NCBI GenBank assembly: GCA_963576785.1 | Contig: OY756139.1 | Span: forward strand, 806,001 to 870,000 | Length of the DNA: 64,000 nucleotides | Reading direction: 5' to 3' | DNA from: Chlorophyllum brunneum | Lineage: Eukaryota; Basidiomycota; Agaricomycetes; Agaricales; Agaricaceae | In this document: piece by piece, positions 44,640 to 56,855 of the stretch | Layout of the letters: every line of letters begins with the position of its first letter | Numbering within the stretch: position 1 is the stretch's first letter | Made by a program: the position numbers and the translations under genes | The notes under the pieces: generated by a model | The model's input: the letters and a program-made list of their open reading frames with translations, nothing else | Databases searched by the model: none | Told to the model about the DNA's origin: nothing

Positions 44640-46898
44640 ATGAGTTCTGAGCTCTCTGTAACTGAGCACAAGGACATCTTGAAACTGGATAGTCATGGAC
44701 TCCCGCTAATTCCACAACCAACCTCCTCCCTGCTCGATCCCTTGAATTACCCAAACGTGCGCGTGGACCAATCTTTCATGTTACCTTCACTTATTCTACC
44801 CCTTTCAGTGGCTGAGATACATGATCCTTGTTGAGCTATCTCTGCTTAGCTTCTTATCGGCGTTCGCTTCGGCTCTGCTCAACCCGGCTGTCGACCAACT
44901 CGCTCGTGAATTTCATGTCTCGCCGCAGGTCGCGACGTACCAAATCTCTGTAGCCCTGGCGGTCGGCGCAATCTCCCCGATTATTTTAATGCCTTTCGCC
45001 AACGCGTACGGACATCGCATCATGTTGCTGATTGTTACAGCAGTGAATGTTGCTGTCATACTCGTAGCCGCGGAGTCGACTTCATTCGCCATGCTCATTA
45101 TCTTGCAGGGATTGGCGGGACTCGGCCATACGGATTTTGTTCTTGGTGTCGCGATTGTGCCGGGTTTGTGTTTTGTTCATCAAAGGGGAAGGGCGATGGG
45201 GTTTTATATCGTCTCTGGGCTTAGCGGAATTCACGTAGCGCCTATTGTGGGTCCCTCGGTCCTTTGTCACTGATCTCCTCATGGAGTCTGTCCAGGTTGG
45301 TGGGTATGTGGCCATTCGGCTTGGTTGGCGCTGGACTCTTAGGCTTGCAGGGATCCTTCTAGGTAGGATTTCACATTTAACGAATAGCCTTTGATCTATG
45401 TTGACGATGGCATAATTAGGCTCCTTGCTTATCATCCTGGTGTTTTTACTTCCAGACACTCTTTTTCAGCGCCCCCACCAAACGATCACGCTAGGTGCTC
45501 AACTTGAAATGGATCTAGACTCTCGTCGCCTGGGACAGCCTCACAAGCCTCCCCCCATAAAATTATCCACCTTTATACGGTTTCTCCGTCTAGTGGATCG
45601 CGAACGTATGCCAAGCCGCAATATGCGCTTGGCGGATGGCATCATCCGACCGTTCAAGATGTTCAAATATCCGTCGGTGGCCTTGCCGGTGATTTATTAG
45701 TGAGTTACGCTGTGCAAATATCGATAGGTGAGAGTTAAACGTTAGCTTTCAGTGCTGTGGTCACCTCCTTCTCCATGTTTGGACCTTTGATCGTTGCACC
45801 TGCACAATTCACCGAACTATATAACTTTAATTCTCTACAGAATGGGTCAGTGCGAAGTCTTTCGTTACACTTGGATCATGATGACGGATCTGCATTACCA
45901 GGCTTGCATCAGGCTTGAGTGTCACGATTGGAGCGTACGTCATTTTATCTTTCTGACCTTGAAACCGAACAAATTTCGATCACTATGTTAGGCTCATTGG
46001 CGAAGTGTTCTCGGGGCCAGTCACTGATTTCATTATTGAACGTGCCCGGAAGAGAGCTATCGAGGGTGGAAGGCCGGCAGAACCAGAAATTCGGTTGCAA
46101 GGACTGTGGCCAGCAGCTGTTATTGTACCGGGAGGCCTGCTCATGTAAGTAAATTATTTTGTCAGATCGTTCACTGCTGAGGTGTTGTCCTAGGTGTCAG
46201 TATCCATGTTGCGCTTTTCGCTGAGTCTGAGAGGCATTTTCTAGATGGCTTTACGATCCGCTATGCTCATACTTTCGTTGCGCCCTGCATTGCTCTCGGT
46301 AAGACGCCAATTTCCCGACTTCCCGAGGTATTAGTTGACTCAAATGCTCAGCATTTACGTGCATCGGAGGTACTCCATTGAATACTCTGATTTGAACGGA
46401 ACTTAACGGCCTTGAAGGCCAGATTGTCTCGTCAGTGTGCATCACCTACACCTGCAGTGACTGTTATCCAGCACGAAGCGGTGATCTTGGCCAGTGTTTT
46501 AGGTAAGTGTTACATTGAACTCCTGCCATAGGACAAAGTTTACTCACTTTCTGTTTAGCTTTGTGAAGTATATGCTAACGTTGGCGCTTACTTTCTACGA
46601 GTACGCAATACCATTCACCTTTGTAGTAAAAGTGACTAATTGTTGGGAATCAGAATACCCATGGCACAACAGGTGAGTGTGGGATCCGGGCAATGGTTCG
46701 CGGTTCTCAGCTTGACTTAGGTTGGATATCAATGGGCCTTCACGATTTATTCGATTATATGGTATGTTCGCCTCCATGACCATATCTATGCCTACCATCT
46801 CAATACCTTTGTCCAGCATGCTATTCTTCTCCTTCATTATTGCGTTGATGGTAAAGGGTGCAGAGTGGAGGGAAAAGGCAGTAATGCCTACAGATTAG
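44640..46898 (+). CDS. MFS transporter, DHA1-like (MFS-B)
   Basis: Paralogue of MFS-A at 25.3 kb with the same motif order. The N-tail ends SHGLPLIPQPTSSLLDPLNYP. Helices include LSLLSFLSAFASALLNPAV, TYQISVALAVGAISPIILMP, NAYGHRIMLL, LQGLAGLGHTDFVLG, LCFVHQRGRAMGFYIVSG, VGGYVAIRLGWRWTLRLAG and VFLLPDTLFQRP. Later exons give GEVFSGPVTDFIIERARKRA, FTIRYAHTFVAPCIAL, ITYTCSDCYPARSGD, VKYMLTLALTFYE, VGYQWAFTIYSIIW and KGAEWREKAVMPTD before TAG at 46896-46898. In the loop motif MFS-A has NVYGRR, here NAYGHR. Roughly a dozen introns; no forced frame break found. Substrate unknown. Confidence 0.82.
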
Positions 46899-47487
46899 GC
46901 CCTAGGCCTAAGTCGGGGGGTTTGTCGGTCTGGCTCGACCCTCCCATGAAGTTTCATATAAACGATGAGTCGTCCTTGTGTCTCCGGCTGAAGTTAAAGG
47001 CTATTTTAAAAATGGGCCCGCAGTGAAGTTAGTTAGCTAAAAGAAATTGGTGTATTACTTCTAAGTATCATCACACACGTTCTTACGTAAAATGAGCATG
47101 GTATTGGTATTTGTAGGCGACGGGCATACCAAACTTTGGGCATAATTTGTTACACAGATTTCAGCTTTACAGCGCGTGGGGCTGGTATAAGAGTTTGCCC
47201 TATGCCTAAGGCTCCACCCACATGTGATAGTATGAAGCTGATCAGAACCTAGTACAGATTTGGACTGCTGGAGGCTTGAGCTTGGGTCTAGAACAGAAGG
47301 ATAAATGTTGCATTCCGGATTGTGAGTTCATAACATAACCAGACTATAGTAAGGAGACAGCCAGGACGCTCTAGCGAGAGTGAAGAGGAAGTGGTGAGGG
47401 ATTGGGGATGGAACGGTCTGATTGCTCGTAAAGCTCGAGCAGAGAGTATTATACATGCAAGAGTACTGCAATGTCCAAGGCAGATAC
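46899..47487. other. Convergent intergenic region, nothing seen
   Basis: About 590 nt between the MFS-B stop and the SR-protein stop. It contains AT-rich 3' flank sequence. No ORF, repeat or RNA gene was supported. Confidence 0.45.
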
Positions 47488-48618
47488 TCAGAAATCATCG
47501 AAGGCTGTCCCATCCATACGGACTCCCATAGTCTGTTTGACGTCCATTCCTAACAACTTCATCTTACCCACCTGTACAAACGGTCAGAAACTGGATGTGG
47601 CGAGGCAGCGGCAACCACTCACTTGGATCCGTTCATTTTGAACTTTTCGTAGCTCCTCCAGCTGCTCTCGGGACATATAAGATTCCCTCTCCGGAGCTTT
47701 CTTCTTGTGAACCCCGCTGAGTGCTCGCATATCTGCCTCGGGGTCGTATGTGTCGTCTGCGGGCGGTAGGTATTCTCCTTGGCGGAGAGCGTCCATACGC
47801 CGTTCATATTTTGCCATGTCATAGAACTTTTCATGCGGGAGAGTTGCTTGAAGGAAGAATGAGTTCGGCTGCGTGGGATAGAAATTCTGAACATACCGGT
47901 ATTGTAGTCCTCAGTAAAGTGAGCGAATTCTTTCCTCTCCTGCTCTTTGGAGAGTGTCTCGGGATTAATTTTACGTTCTTCTACGAGCCAAGCATGAAAT
48001 TCTGATCCCTTGGTGAAGATGCTAGCGTAAAGGGTATGAATATTTGACCAGAGTGTTGGTAAAGGGTACTTACTCAACGTCAGTAAGAACGCCATACTTC
48101 CCCCAATGGGATGTGCTGCTTTTCTTCTGAAAAAAATACAGATCAGTGAAGAGTACTACGACCGAAGCCTGATATACCTTCTTGTCTTTCTTCTCCTTTT
48201 TTCGCTCTTTCCTTCTCTCTCGGCTCTCTTTTCGTTTGCTCTTCTTATCTTTCCTACGTCTTTTCCGGTCATCCTCAGAGTCGCTACTGCTTGATGAACG
48301 TGAGTATGACCTCCTCCTTTTGCGCTTATCCCTTCGGTCTTTCGAGTGTGAGCGCGAGCGATTATACGAAGGGGAGTCGTGTCGGCGGCGCCGAGGAGAC
48401 CGTGAACGAGAGCGTGATTCTCGATAGTGTCGCCTCCTGTCTCTTGATCGTGACCTTGATTTGTCCCGTCTCTCTCGTACTTCGTCCCGCCGACCTCTAT
48501 CTTGGGATCTGGCTCGTCGGGGGCTACCTCTGTCAAGACTGCGACTGTGGCCGCGACCGTGTGGCCTCGAAGACCGGGGTTCACGCCCTGAAGACCTGGA
48601 TCGTGAACGGGTGGGCAT
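47488..48618 (-). CDS. Arg/Ser-rich nuclear protein with conserved C-terminal block
   Basis: The ATG at 48618 begins MPTRSRSRSSGREPRSSRP. The first 145 residues are RS/RD-rich (DKSRSRSRDRRRHYRESRSR) and end in a Lys/Arg tail, typical of splicing-associated proteins. Later exons hold a conserved folded region: SHWGKYGVLTDVE, FHAWLVEERKINPETLSKEQ, EFAHFTEDYNTGTLPHEKFYD, MAKYERRMDALRQGEYLPP and VGKMKLLGMDVKQTMGVRM. This C-terminal pattern is shared across eukaryotes in my memory, but I cannot name the family with certainty. The stop is at 47488-47490. Likely a nuclear RNA-processing protein (inference from RS content). Confidence 0.72.
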
Positions 48619-48723
48619 ATCTGTAGTGGTGGTGAGTTAGGGACCGTGAGGTCATGCCATGGTGGCGTTGTGTCTGTTTGGAGTAAAGCTGTTGTGCTCT
48701 GTTAGCCTCCTACATGGAGCAGG

Positions 48724-48795
48724 TCCTTCTTAGCTCAGTTGGTAGAGCGCGTCACTAGTAATGACGAGGTCAGTCGTTCGAGTCGGCTAGAAGGA
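48724..48795 (+). tRNA. tRNA-Thr (anticodon AGU)
   Basis: A 72-nt cloverleaf. Acceptor stem TCCTTCT/AGAAGGA (7 pairs); D-arm GCTC-AGTTGGTA-GAGC; anticodon stem CGTCA/TGACG with loop CTAGTAA, giving anticodon AGT; variable loop of 5 nt; T-arm AGTCG-TTCGAGT-CGGCT with the TTCGA box. No intron. A T-rich tract (TTATTTATTTTTCC) follows, consistent with a polymerase III terminator. Confidence 0.93.
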
Positions 48796-49008
48796 ATTAT
48801 TTATTTTTCCGTCGTGGTTCGGCACGGCGTTAGTAGACTACATATGGCGGGGGACAAAAGCCAATTTCGGGTCAAACAATGATGCAGGGTTGGCAGATGC
48901 ATGGGTGACCAAAATCACAAAGGACAAGATTGCAGCCACGTGCAGGGTGTTCGTAAATCCAGCTGCCCATAATCACTCTTTCAACCACCACCACGATATT
49001 GTTCAAAA

Positions 49009-52000
49009 ATGTCTGCCAGACGGCAGGCCTCCACAACTTCACTTTCTCAATTCGCCCGGACAGGCTCCCCTGTTGATCAGAATGGCAACCCCGACTTCTG
49101 CAACTCATTCTGGGGCTTTAAGGACCAAGGCTATGATGTCCTATCCCGGCGCATGAGAGGCGCCATCCACACGACAGAAGAATTGCGAAATTTCTGGAAA
49201 GAGCGGTGAGAGTCAGTTGTAAGATGTCGATGCAACCCTTTGGTCTCACATGGCGCTGTTGACTTGGCTAATTAGTGCTGCCGTTGAAGAGGACTATGCC
49301 AAGCGACTGTCGAAGCTCTCAAAGCTGACACTAGGCAAGGATGAAGTCGGGTATGTCACACGATTCCCTCAAATTCTGCTGCAGGTCTCCTCAAGAGCAT
49401 GCCGTCCCTCGGAGGGCGACGGTACACCAACCTGGGAGAATAGTTCGTTTTTGGACTACCCACGGACAGAGCGGCACAATGTTCACTCTTACCCGTTCAT
49501 AGGCTTGTGGATGGCGAGACAACGTCATTATGGCCTTCTTGCCCCAACCCTATTGTTCGCAGATCTAACTATCTAATCTACAGTGACCTGCGACGCTCCC
49601 TCGACTCGGTCAAAGGTGAAACCGAGAAGCAAGCGGGATATCATATGTCTCTTGCCCAACAAATCCGCGCTGAGCTCGAAACACCCTGTGCGGACTTTCA
49701 AGTGAAGCAGATGCACCATAAGAAGAGCTACCTTGCAAGTATCGAGAAGCAGGTCAAGGCGAAACAACTCCAAGAGTCACACGTGGACAAGGCGCGAGAG
49801 AAGTATGAACAAGATTGCATGAAGATCAACTCCTATACTGCTCAGTCCTCCCTTGTCCAGGGCAAGGACCTGGAAAAGATTCAATTGAAACTTGAACGTG
49901 CCAGGCAGACGGTGCAAGCGAACGAGCGCGAGTTTGCTAACTTCACGAGGGCAATCGAATCGACTGTGCAGAAGTGGGAGCAAGATTGGAAGGCATTCTG
50001 TGACGGTTGCCAGGACTTGGAGGAAACCCGGATTGACTTTATGAAAGACAATATGTGGTCTTATGCCAATCTCGTGTCCACGGTCTGCGTGGCAGACGAT
50101 GAGGTACGTTTCAGTCGTCGATTTAAAGCAACGTGTATTAATCCCGCTTCTAGTCGTGCGAACGCGTCCGCTTGTCGCTGGAACACATGGAAACCGAACG
50201 TGAAATCGAGCACTTCGTCACTGTATACGGCACTGGATCACAGATTCCTGACCCTCCCAATTTTGTCAATTATCAACTCCCAGACGCCATTCCCTCATCC
50301 GCCTCCCAACCAACCTTCCGATATGCTAGCTTTGCTCGTTCCTCCGCCAGAGATGTCCCCATCCAGCTCCACCGCAACAGCACCTACGTACCCCCTCAGT
50401 TAGAGGGAGATCCACCAATCAACACAGCCGGTCGTGGTGCAGGAGCTGCTCGTAGAGCAGATATAGTACCGGGAAGCGATAACCTGGGGAGACAGCTGAC
50501 TCAACGCAACAGTGTTTACGGTGGACAACAGATTCAGCCATACGTCAACGGCGGCGGTCCCGGCCACTCCCCTTCGCCTTCCCAGAACTACCAGAATTAC
50601 AATCAAATGAACGGCATGTCCGGCACATCATCATCACCCGGAACGTCGTCTAACGTTCCCATCCAACGCCGATCCACCACCGCCGTCCCAATAGCTGCTC
50701 AACCTCCTCCACCTCAATCTCAACCCTCTTACCGCCCACCACTCACTGCTAGTGACCCTCTAGCCGAGCCAGTTGACCCTACTGCGGAGACATATATCAA
50801 AGTAGGGAGTAATGCCTACAGGGTCGATCCATCAAAGGACCCGCAAATGAACGCCAATTTTGGTGGCGCTGCTGGGAGTGGACCAACCAACCGGGCGAAT
50901 GGTGGGGTTTCACCCGCTGCGAAGCAGAATGGAGTCGATCCTTTACAGAGGCAACTTGAAGAACTTCAGAACGTTATGTTTACTTCTGGGAGTAACAGGC
51001 GGAATACTATGCATCGAGGGCAGACTGGACAGGCCTCCAACGCTGGACCGAGTGGTAGTGGCCCTAGTCACTCTAAAGGTGCAGACTCGCTTTCTGCACC
51101 AGTCTCTCTCTCGCCTCCTGCCACTTCGCCTTCCCCTGGTGCTTCCGGTAGTCGGGATTACAGAAATTCTGCGGAATTCGTTGTGGGCGCTCCACCGCCC
51201 GTCGCATCTCGATCTGCATCGCCGAACCCACCCACCGCAACCTTTATGATACCCAAGAACACCGTTTCGCCGGGGACTGAAGCTGTGACAGGGGTATTGG
51301 CGGACTATCATCAACATCTTCCGGAAGAGCGGGAGCGCAAGGCGCTTTCACGGTCGAATAGCAGGAGAGGAAGCTTTGTCTCTCAGCATATGCAGAGTAC
51401 ATCGAGCGCTTCTGCTAATGCCGGCGGACATGGATCTACACACCGACATTCGCTGAGTGTGAACACTCAACACGGACAAGCGATGGCGAGACCGCCAAGT
51501 CCTGGTGGACACGCGGGCATTGGTGCGCATGGTGGACAATCCAGGAGTAATAGTCCCCAACCACCCTCCAGAGGACCTAGTCCGGGACCAGGAGAGATTG
51601 TGAACGCTGGTAACCTTACCGGGCAACCACAGCAACCACAGCAACCACAACGTCAGTCGCAGCAGCCAAGGAGGAATAGCGCGTACATCACACCCCCATC
51701 AACTGGCACGCCTGTACGTGCGACGAGTCCAAATCCCGTTGGAATTGCGTTGGATCCTAGCGGGAGGGTATCGCATGATGATATGGCACAGAGGTACCAG
51801 ATGCAGCAACAGCAACAGAGGGGACAGACACCTTTGGGACATCAGGTTCAGGCTTGCGGTAACATTCAACAACCGCCACCACAGCACCCACAACAACAAT
51901 CAAGACGCTCGAGTTACCTGGGTGCTGCCGGAAATGGTGCGCCTGGTGGACCTCCTTCCATGGCGCCTCCCGCACAGCCTGTATATCCGCCCGTGACGCC

Positions 52001-53226
52001 TCCACCACCCCCGCCGCAAGTTCTGAGCATCTTCCACCCGCCTCCACAGCAGCAGCAGCCTCAGCAAGGCTACATGCAGCCTGGACCAGGAAGCGGACAA
52101 CAAGGTGGATTTGGACAGTATACCCAACAACAGTCACCGGTATCATACCAACCTCCACCTCCACAGCAGCAGAATGCGTACACGGCAGTTGATGGTCGGT
52201 TACAGCAAAGGAATAGTGTTGGATACGGCGTTGGGCCCAGTCAGAGTCAGAGTCAGAATTCGTTAGCGGTTAGAGGTGGTGGAGGGTATAGAGCTTCGAG
52301 TCCTGGTCCAGCTGGTGGGATGGTTGTTGGAAGGTCGCCGAGTCCTCAAACATTGGCTCAGCAGATATCACCATCACAGCAGGTACAACAAGTTCAACCG
52401 CCGCCGCCAATGCAGCAGCAGATGGCGATGGGACATCAACAGATGCAAGGAATGATACATCAACAATTGCAGGAGCAGGTATCGGGACGATACCCGCCAC
52501 AGTCCCAGACTGGACAGACGACAGAGGATGGGCAACCGATTATGTTTTACGGTACGTCATTTCTGTTTCTTCATATTTTCTTTTCTACAGGAAGTACGGA
52601 AAACGGGGCGGATCCGGGCATCTATTGGGGATGTCTTTTTTACCATTTTTGGAGGGTTGCGGTGCGGCCGCCGGGATGGGTAGTGTCGCGGGTTAAAGCT
52701 TGGGGGCTCGCTTATCCGGCTCCGTATGGTGTGGAGCTGTGGAGGTGATTTCAGGGATGGAGACATGTTGGAAAAAAAAAAAAGGCAAAGGCCGGAGATC
52801 GACGCTTATCGAGTTGCTGGCTAAACACACTGGTCCCCACCGGTATTCTTGCCTCCCGCTACCTCTCCGTTCTTGACTTCTTGACCAGGCGTTCTTCCCA
52901 TGTGACCCTGTTGGTGGTGTCCGATATCTATCGCTGGGAGCGCACTGCAGTCCGTTTCTTTATCTCTGCACTATTCAGTTCCGGGAGTTTGGTAATGACG
53001 TGTTTGAATACTGATCCGGAGTTTCGTCCGTTCCTTGACATTTACAGTGAAAGCATTGTATGATTACCAAGCGACGATCGAGGAAGAGTTTGATTTCCAG
53101 ACGGGGGATATTATCGCTGTCACTGCAACACCGGAAGATGGGTGGTGGAGCGGGGAGTTATTGGACGAGGCTAGGAGGCAGAGAGGTCGGCACGTGTTCC
53201 CGAGCAATTTTGTTTGCTTGTTCTAA
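49009..53226 (+). CDS. F-BAR and SH3 domain scaffold (Cdc15/Hof1/Imp2 type)
   Basis: Membrane-binding cytokinesis or endocytosis scaffold of about 1100 residues. The ATG gives MSARRQASTTSLSQFART. The FCH/F-BAR part has FCNSFWGFKDQGYDVLSRRM, then RNFWKERAAVEEDYAKRL, DLRRSLDSVKGETEKQAGYH and long helices ending TRIDFMKDNMWSYANLVST. A 750-residue Ser/Pro/Gln/Gly-rich linker follows (QQQQRGQTPLG, PPPPPPQ). The last exon, 53048-53226, is a complete SH3 domain: VKALYDYQATIEEEFDFQTG, GWWSGELLDEAR, HVFPSNFVCLF. A large intron (about 230 nt) follows DEVG in the F-BAR part and may hide a small exon. The intron before SH3 is 496 nt (52552-53047) and contains an alternative terminal exon (separate entry). 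Confidence 0.88.
52595..52683 (+). other. Possible alternative terminal exon of the F-BAR gene
   Basis: The donor after GQPIMFY (TTTTACG|GTACGT, 52551/52552) can also splice to an acceptor ACAGGAAG ending at 52594. This gives a V codon in the same phase as the SH3 exon, then 28 residues (RKTGRIRASIGDVFFTIFGG...) and TAG at 52681-52683. The product would lack SH3. A 12-nt A run near 52770 follows. The intron would be 43 nt, short but feasible in this genome. Confidence 0.4.
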
Positions 53227-54225
53227 GGGCCAAAGGGTATACCCTAGAAGATGCAGAGTTTAGTGCTGGAGCGGAATTGAGAGGAGGGCCCGGGCTAGTT
53301 TAGACCGTGTGCATTGCTATCTGTTGACATTTGGTTTTGAGTGCGTTATTGTTTTCCTTTTTGTGTCGCGCTCCATTCTCGTTACACGCACTGTTTTCTT
53401 GTTGATTGTTACCGTCATTTTGATCTGCTCTCTGAACGACCCGCATGCCCGCATTCCAGCCATGACTGTTTGAAACTTGGCGTCTTTTTGTTTTCAGTAT
53501 ATAGATGTAATTGTATGCAGCAGATGGACATTCAAAAACATATTTCTTGTATGACATTTGAAATGGGATTTCCAGAATAGAACGGCGATGATCATGGACC
53601 GGGATAAGTAGCTATTTATGTTACTCGATGAGTTCGGTAGTTTGATCGATAACTTGATGGGCACTCCGTCTAGGTTGGACTGGTGACTTTGATAGGTATC
53701 TGTGGGTGTGGCAAGATGTGTCAGCCGCTGGTGAGCAGCGGTGGTGTAGAGTGTACCTAAGCTGATAAGCGAGGTGGCTGACACTGTCCAAGGCTTGGTG
53801 GGGGCGAGCTGGCATTTGACCATTGGAGGCTAGCTTGGGCTTGGTCATGGGATTTCATGACATAATTTGGGGGAGGGCTGGACTGAATGCGAGAGAGCCG
53901 CGGGTCCGGACGGGTGTGACAGCAGAGGATAGCTTTGAGGGACATCTTTTGTTGTGGATCAGAGGTCACAGCCCCGGTGTTGGGTTTGACCACTGTTCAT
54001 ATATCACTCTTATATGACCTCGGTGGTAGCTACGCTAGTCTATATAGACTGGGAAGTACGTCAAAGAGCAAGTGTTTGTGGGAAGCCTGACCCTCGTTCT
54101 ATATCGAGATCTGAGGCACGCATAGGCGCTAACCGCTTTCCACTCCCGCATCACTATATAATCCTTCCGTCCCCTCCATCTTTCCATCCACACCCCTTTC
54201 ACCCCCACCCCAACCACCGTCCACC
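53227..54225. other. 3' flank of F-BAR gene and promoter of small gene
   Basis: The first 350 nt are T-rich 3' UTR-like. No coding region is supported. TATATAAT at 54155-54162 lies 64 nt before the ATG at 54226 and is followed by a C-rich leader (CCACCCCAACCACCG), a typical fungal core promoter layout. Confidence 0.45.
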
Positions 54226-54432
54226 ATGCGAGCCACTGTCTCTCTCTACGAGCACCCCGCCCTCTCTGACTCAGACATCTGGTCCGCTGGCCCCGCAAGT
54301 ACGACAGGCGGACGCACCGCCGTTGTGCTCGGCGTTATATCTATCGCTGCTGCATCCACCCTCGCTGCGGTGCAGTACACTGGGATCACCCCCGCAAGGT
54401 TGGTCTCATTTTTCTTCCCCACCGCGCGGTGA
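54226..54432 (+). CDS. Very small single-pass membrane protein (68 aa)
   Basis: The ATG in the strong context CCACCATGCG, after a TATA box and a C-rich leader, gives MRATVSLYEHPALSDSDIWS, a Gly/Thr turn, one hydrophobic helix (AVVLGVISIAAASTLAAV) and a short tail ending FFFPTAR. The length, the single helix and the promoter support a real gene, although the C-terminus might continue through an intron after TPAR. No family recognised. It could be a small membrane subunit or accessory protein. Confidence 0.5.
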   Translation: MRATVSLYEHPALSDSDIWSAGPASTTGGRTAVVLGVISIAAASTLAAVQYTGITPARLVSFFFPTAR

Positions 54433-56855
54433 TACACCACCTGGCTCCCCTCCTCCTCCCCCGCCTCCCCTTCCGTTCCGGTTGTGGTCTTGGTTGTGGT
54501 CTTGGTAGTGGTTGAGGTTCCAGCAGCTCGTATATCCCCAGTGGCGTGTTGGTGGACTTGCGTTACTTTGTTGTACAGATGCTAATTCATTTTTTTCTGC
54601 TCTGCATAGTTGGCTTTGATTCTCCGTGCGATGCTCCTTCATAACATCGAGTCATCGTTATCGACGACTATCAACTATTTTTTCGTCAAATCTCTCTTTT
54701 CGACCTCCCTCGTGCCCTCAAGTGTACTTGTACCCGAGCCATCGTTGTACCATCCTCATCAACACCGCGTAACGACACCATCATCACCACGCATCCTTAC
54801 CACGACTATCCATGCACATACCAACAGCAATCATCCTCCCCAAGCGTCCCTAATTCAGTATCACGGCATTGCGTTGAACAGCTGATTCTCTTCCATGCTC
54901 CCGCCATACCACCTGCCCCGTCTTCCTGCTTCCGCTCACTTATCGGATCTACTTCTGCCCCGGCTCTCACACCGCACATCATTTCAATTGTCACCCACAT
55001 CGTTTCACTCCGAGTCTGTGGCGGTCGTGCTACGTCACTGCCAGCAGTGCAGTGCGGATTCTCATCATGATCAGTTCTTGTATTTGACAACTAACTCATA
55101 CTTCTTCGACGGGGTCGAAACGTGTGGATTATTGCTGAGAGAGGTTAGCCTGCGTTTGTCTGCGTGGACAGCGTGTAGTTTGGTTGAGTTGGCTGTGTTT
55201 TTTCTGTTGTTCTGTCTTTGGCCTTCGGTTATCCTCGGCTTCTTTGGTGATGAGCTTCTTGCAAGCTTGATGAGCCCCCGAGGTTCTTCCTCCATCCCTT
55301 TCGTTCCTGTTCCTCCTACTGTTGTACTACCTGTACCAGCAGCCGCCTTCCCCCGCAGTTATTTCTCAACTCATATTCGTCGTGTACCAGTACCGATTCT
55401 CCTCACTCACTCTATCTACTGCATCCATTCGATTTCTTCTCCTGGTTATTATTAGTAGTTTCACTAGTTAGTACTCCGTAGCTTCGAATCCTACCTGCCT
55501 GATTGATCCGGGCCAAGTTTTTGCATTAGGCGTTGTAAGCAGAGATTCTGAGTGGAAGCTTACCTCCGAGGGACGAGAACCCGCCTACGCCACGCTACTC
55601 GCGAAATTAACTGGGTGTAAGACAAATGAGAACAAGATTCCTCGGAATACTGCCCGAACGCCTTCCCAGACCAGTAACCCGACGCCTTTTCTCAATCCGT
55701 TGCGGTGTTTGCGCTGCCGAGGGTTCCGAACATAAGAACCCTCGCGTTGGTCCGATGACCATGGTGGAACCAAACATAGGTGGTATCTTGACCTATGTGG
55801 TCAAGTAGTTTCGAACACTGCCATGGGCGTTATTAAATTTGATCCCAAGAGGTGAGCGTAATTAAGTGCTGAGTACAAAGTATTTACAAATGACATTTAC
55901 CCATTGCGTAAAACCAAGATAAGAAAAGCCTCGAGGCGTTGAGGGAGTGATCTTTACCTGTGTCAAAGATAGTATATACGTTAGTCCCCAAGTGTATGTG
56001 ATATCTTGACAACCTTTTCAAAACCCTTTTCATACATTGTAAAAATGTATTGAGTTCATAGTAAACAGTCTAACTTTTTATATATGATTTGGGAGTGCGT
56101 CATGGAATGTTTCCAGGTTTAGGGTTCTGGAAATATTTTGACGTAAAAGATAACCAGAAACCTGAGATTTGAAATTCGTTGTGTAGTCCGAAAACAACTT
56201 TGGTAGGTGAGCACCTGGTTTACGGAGGTTAGAGGGTTAGGACAATGATTAGTTCCGTAGGCGCTTGATCCATAATGGTGTAATAAGGCTCATGTACTGT
56301 GCTGTTGAAGCAACAGCAAAGGAGTACTTCCACATGTACAATCCCGGTGTCTTTTTGACCGGTGAACTAATCTGCCGTCAAGTTCGTTGTAAATGGTAAT
56401 GAGCAGAGTTCACGCCACTTGCTACTGGGGGTAAGGGACACGAGGCAAGGGATGTTGACGTTGGGTGTCCGGCTTTTACTATTAAGGCCCAGGGACGAAT
56501 CCGGGTTCTGGGAAAGCAGGTGAGTTCAAGTTGGAAAAGAGGTGGTCGTTTGAGAGTTTGGAGGTACGTCCAAGCCTCGTGGGGACTCCGGGGGTTGAGA
56601 AAGCGGTTGTTGGATCATTTCCGCTCGTTGGTTGAGTCCGGATGGGCGGAGGGATCATTAACGGTGTCCGCATGGCAGGACGTTAAGGACTTGAAGTGAA
56701 TACGTACCGAGTGCTCCTGAGGGTTGGGAATGACCTTGAAAAAGCTGCAGAGTATCCTGATCCGAGCAGATGAGAACGGGAAAACGCGTAGCAGGAAAAG
56801 GTATCTTCTATTGAGAAACAGTGAAAGCGGGGAAGAAGGGTACAGATGGTGTGAG
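54433..56855. other. 2.4 kb without a supported gene
   Basis: The left part (54433-55460) is pyrimidine-rich and holds plus-strand ORFs of 91 and 186 codons of low complexity (Leu/Ser/Pro/His-rich), most likely the 3' UTR of the small gene or an untranslated RNA. The rest, 55460-56855, is AT-rich with only short ORFs. No RNA gene or repeat was identified. Confidence 0.4.

Noticed and set aside
52552..52748. In-frame read-through end of the F-BAR frame to 52748
   Set aside because: It reads through a good GTACGT donor and omits the SH3 exon; the translated tail has no domain.
54895..55455. 186-codon plus-strand ORF after the small membrane-protein gene
   Set aside because: Low-complexity Leu/Ser/Pro-rich translation in a pyrimidine-rich stretch, no start context, domain or splice signal; more likely transcribed leader or 3' UTR.
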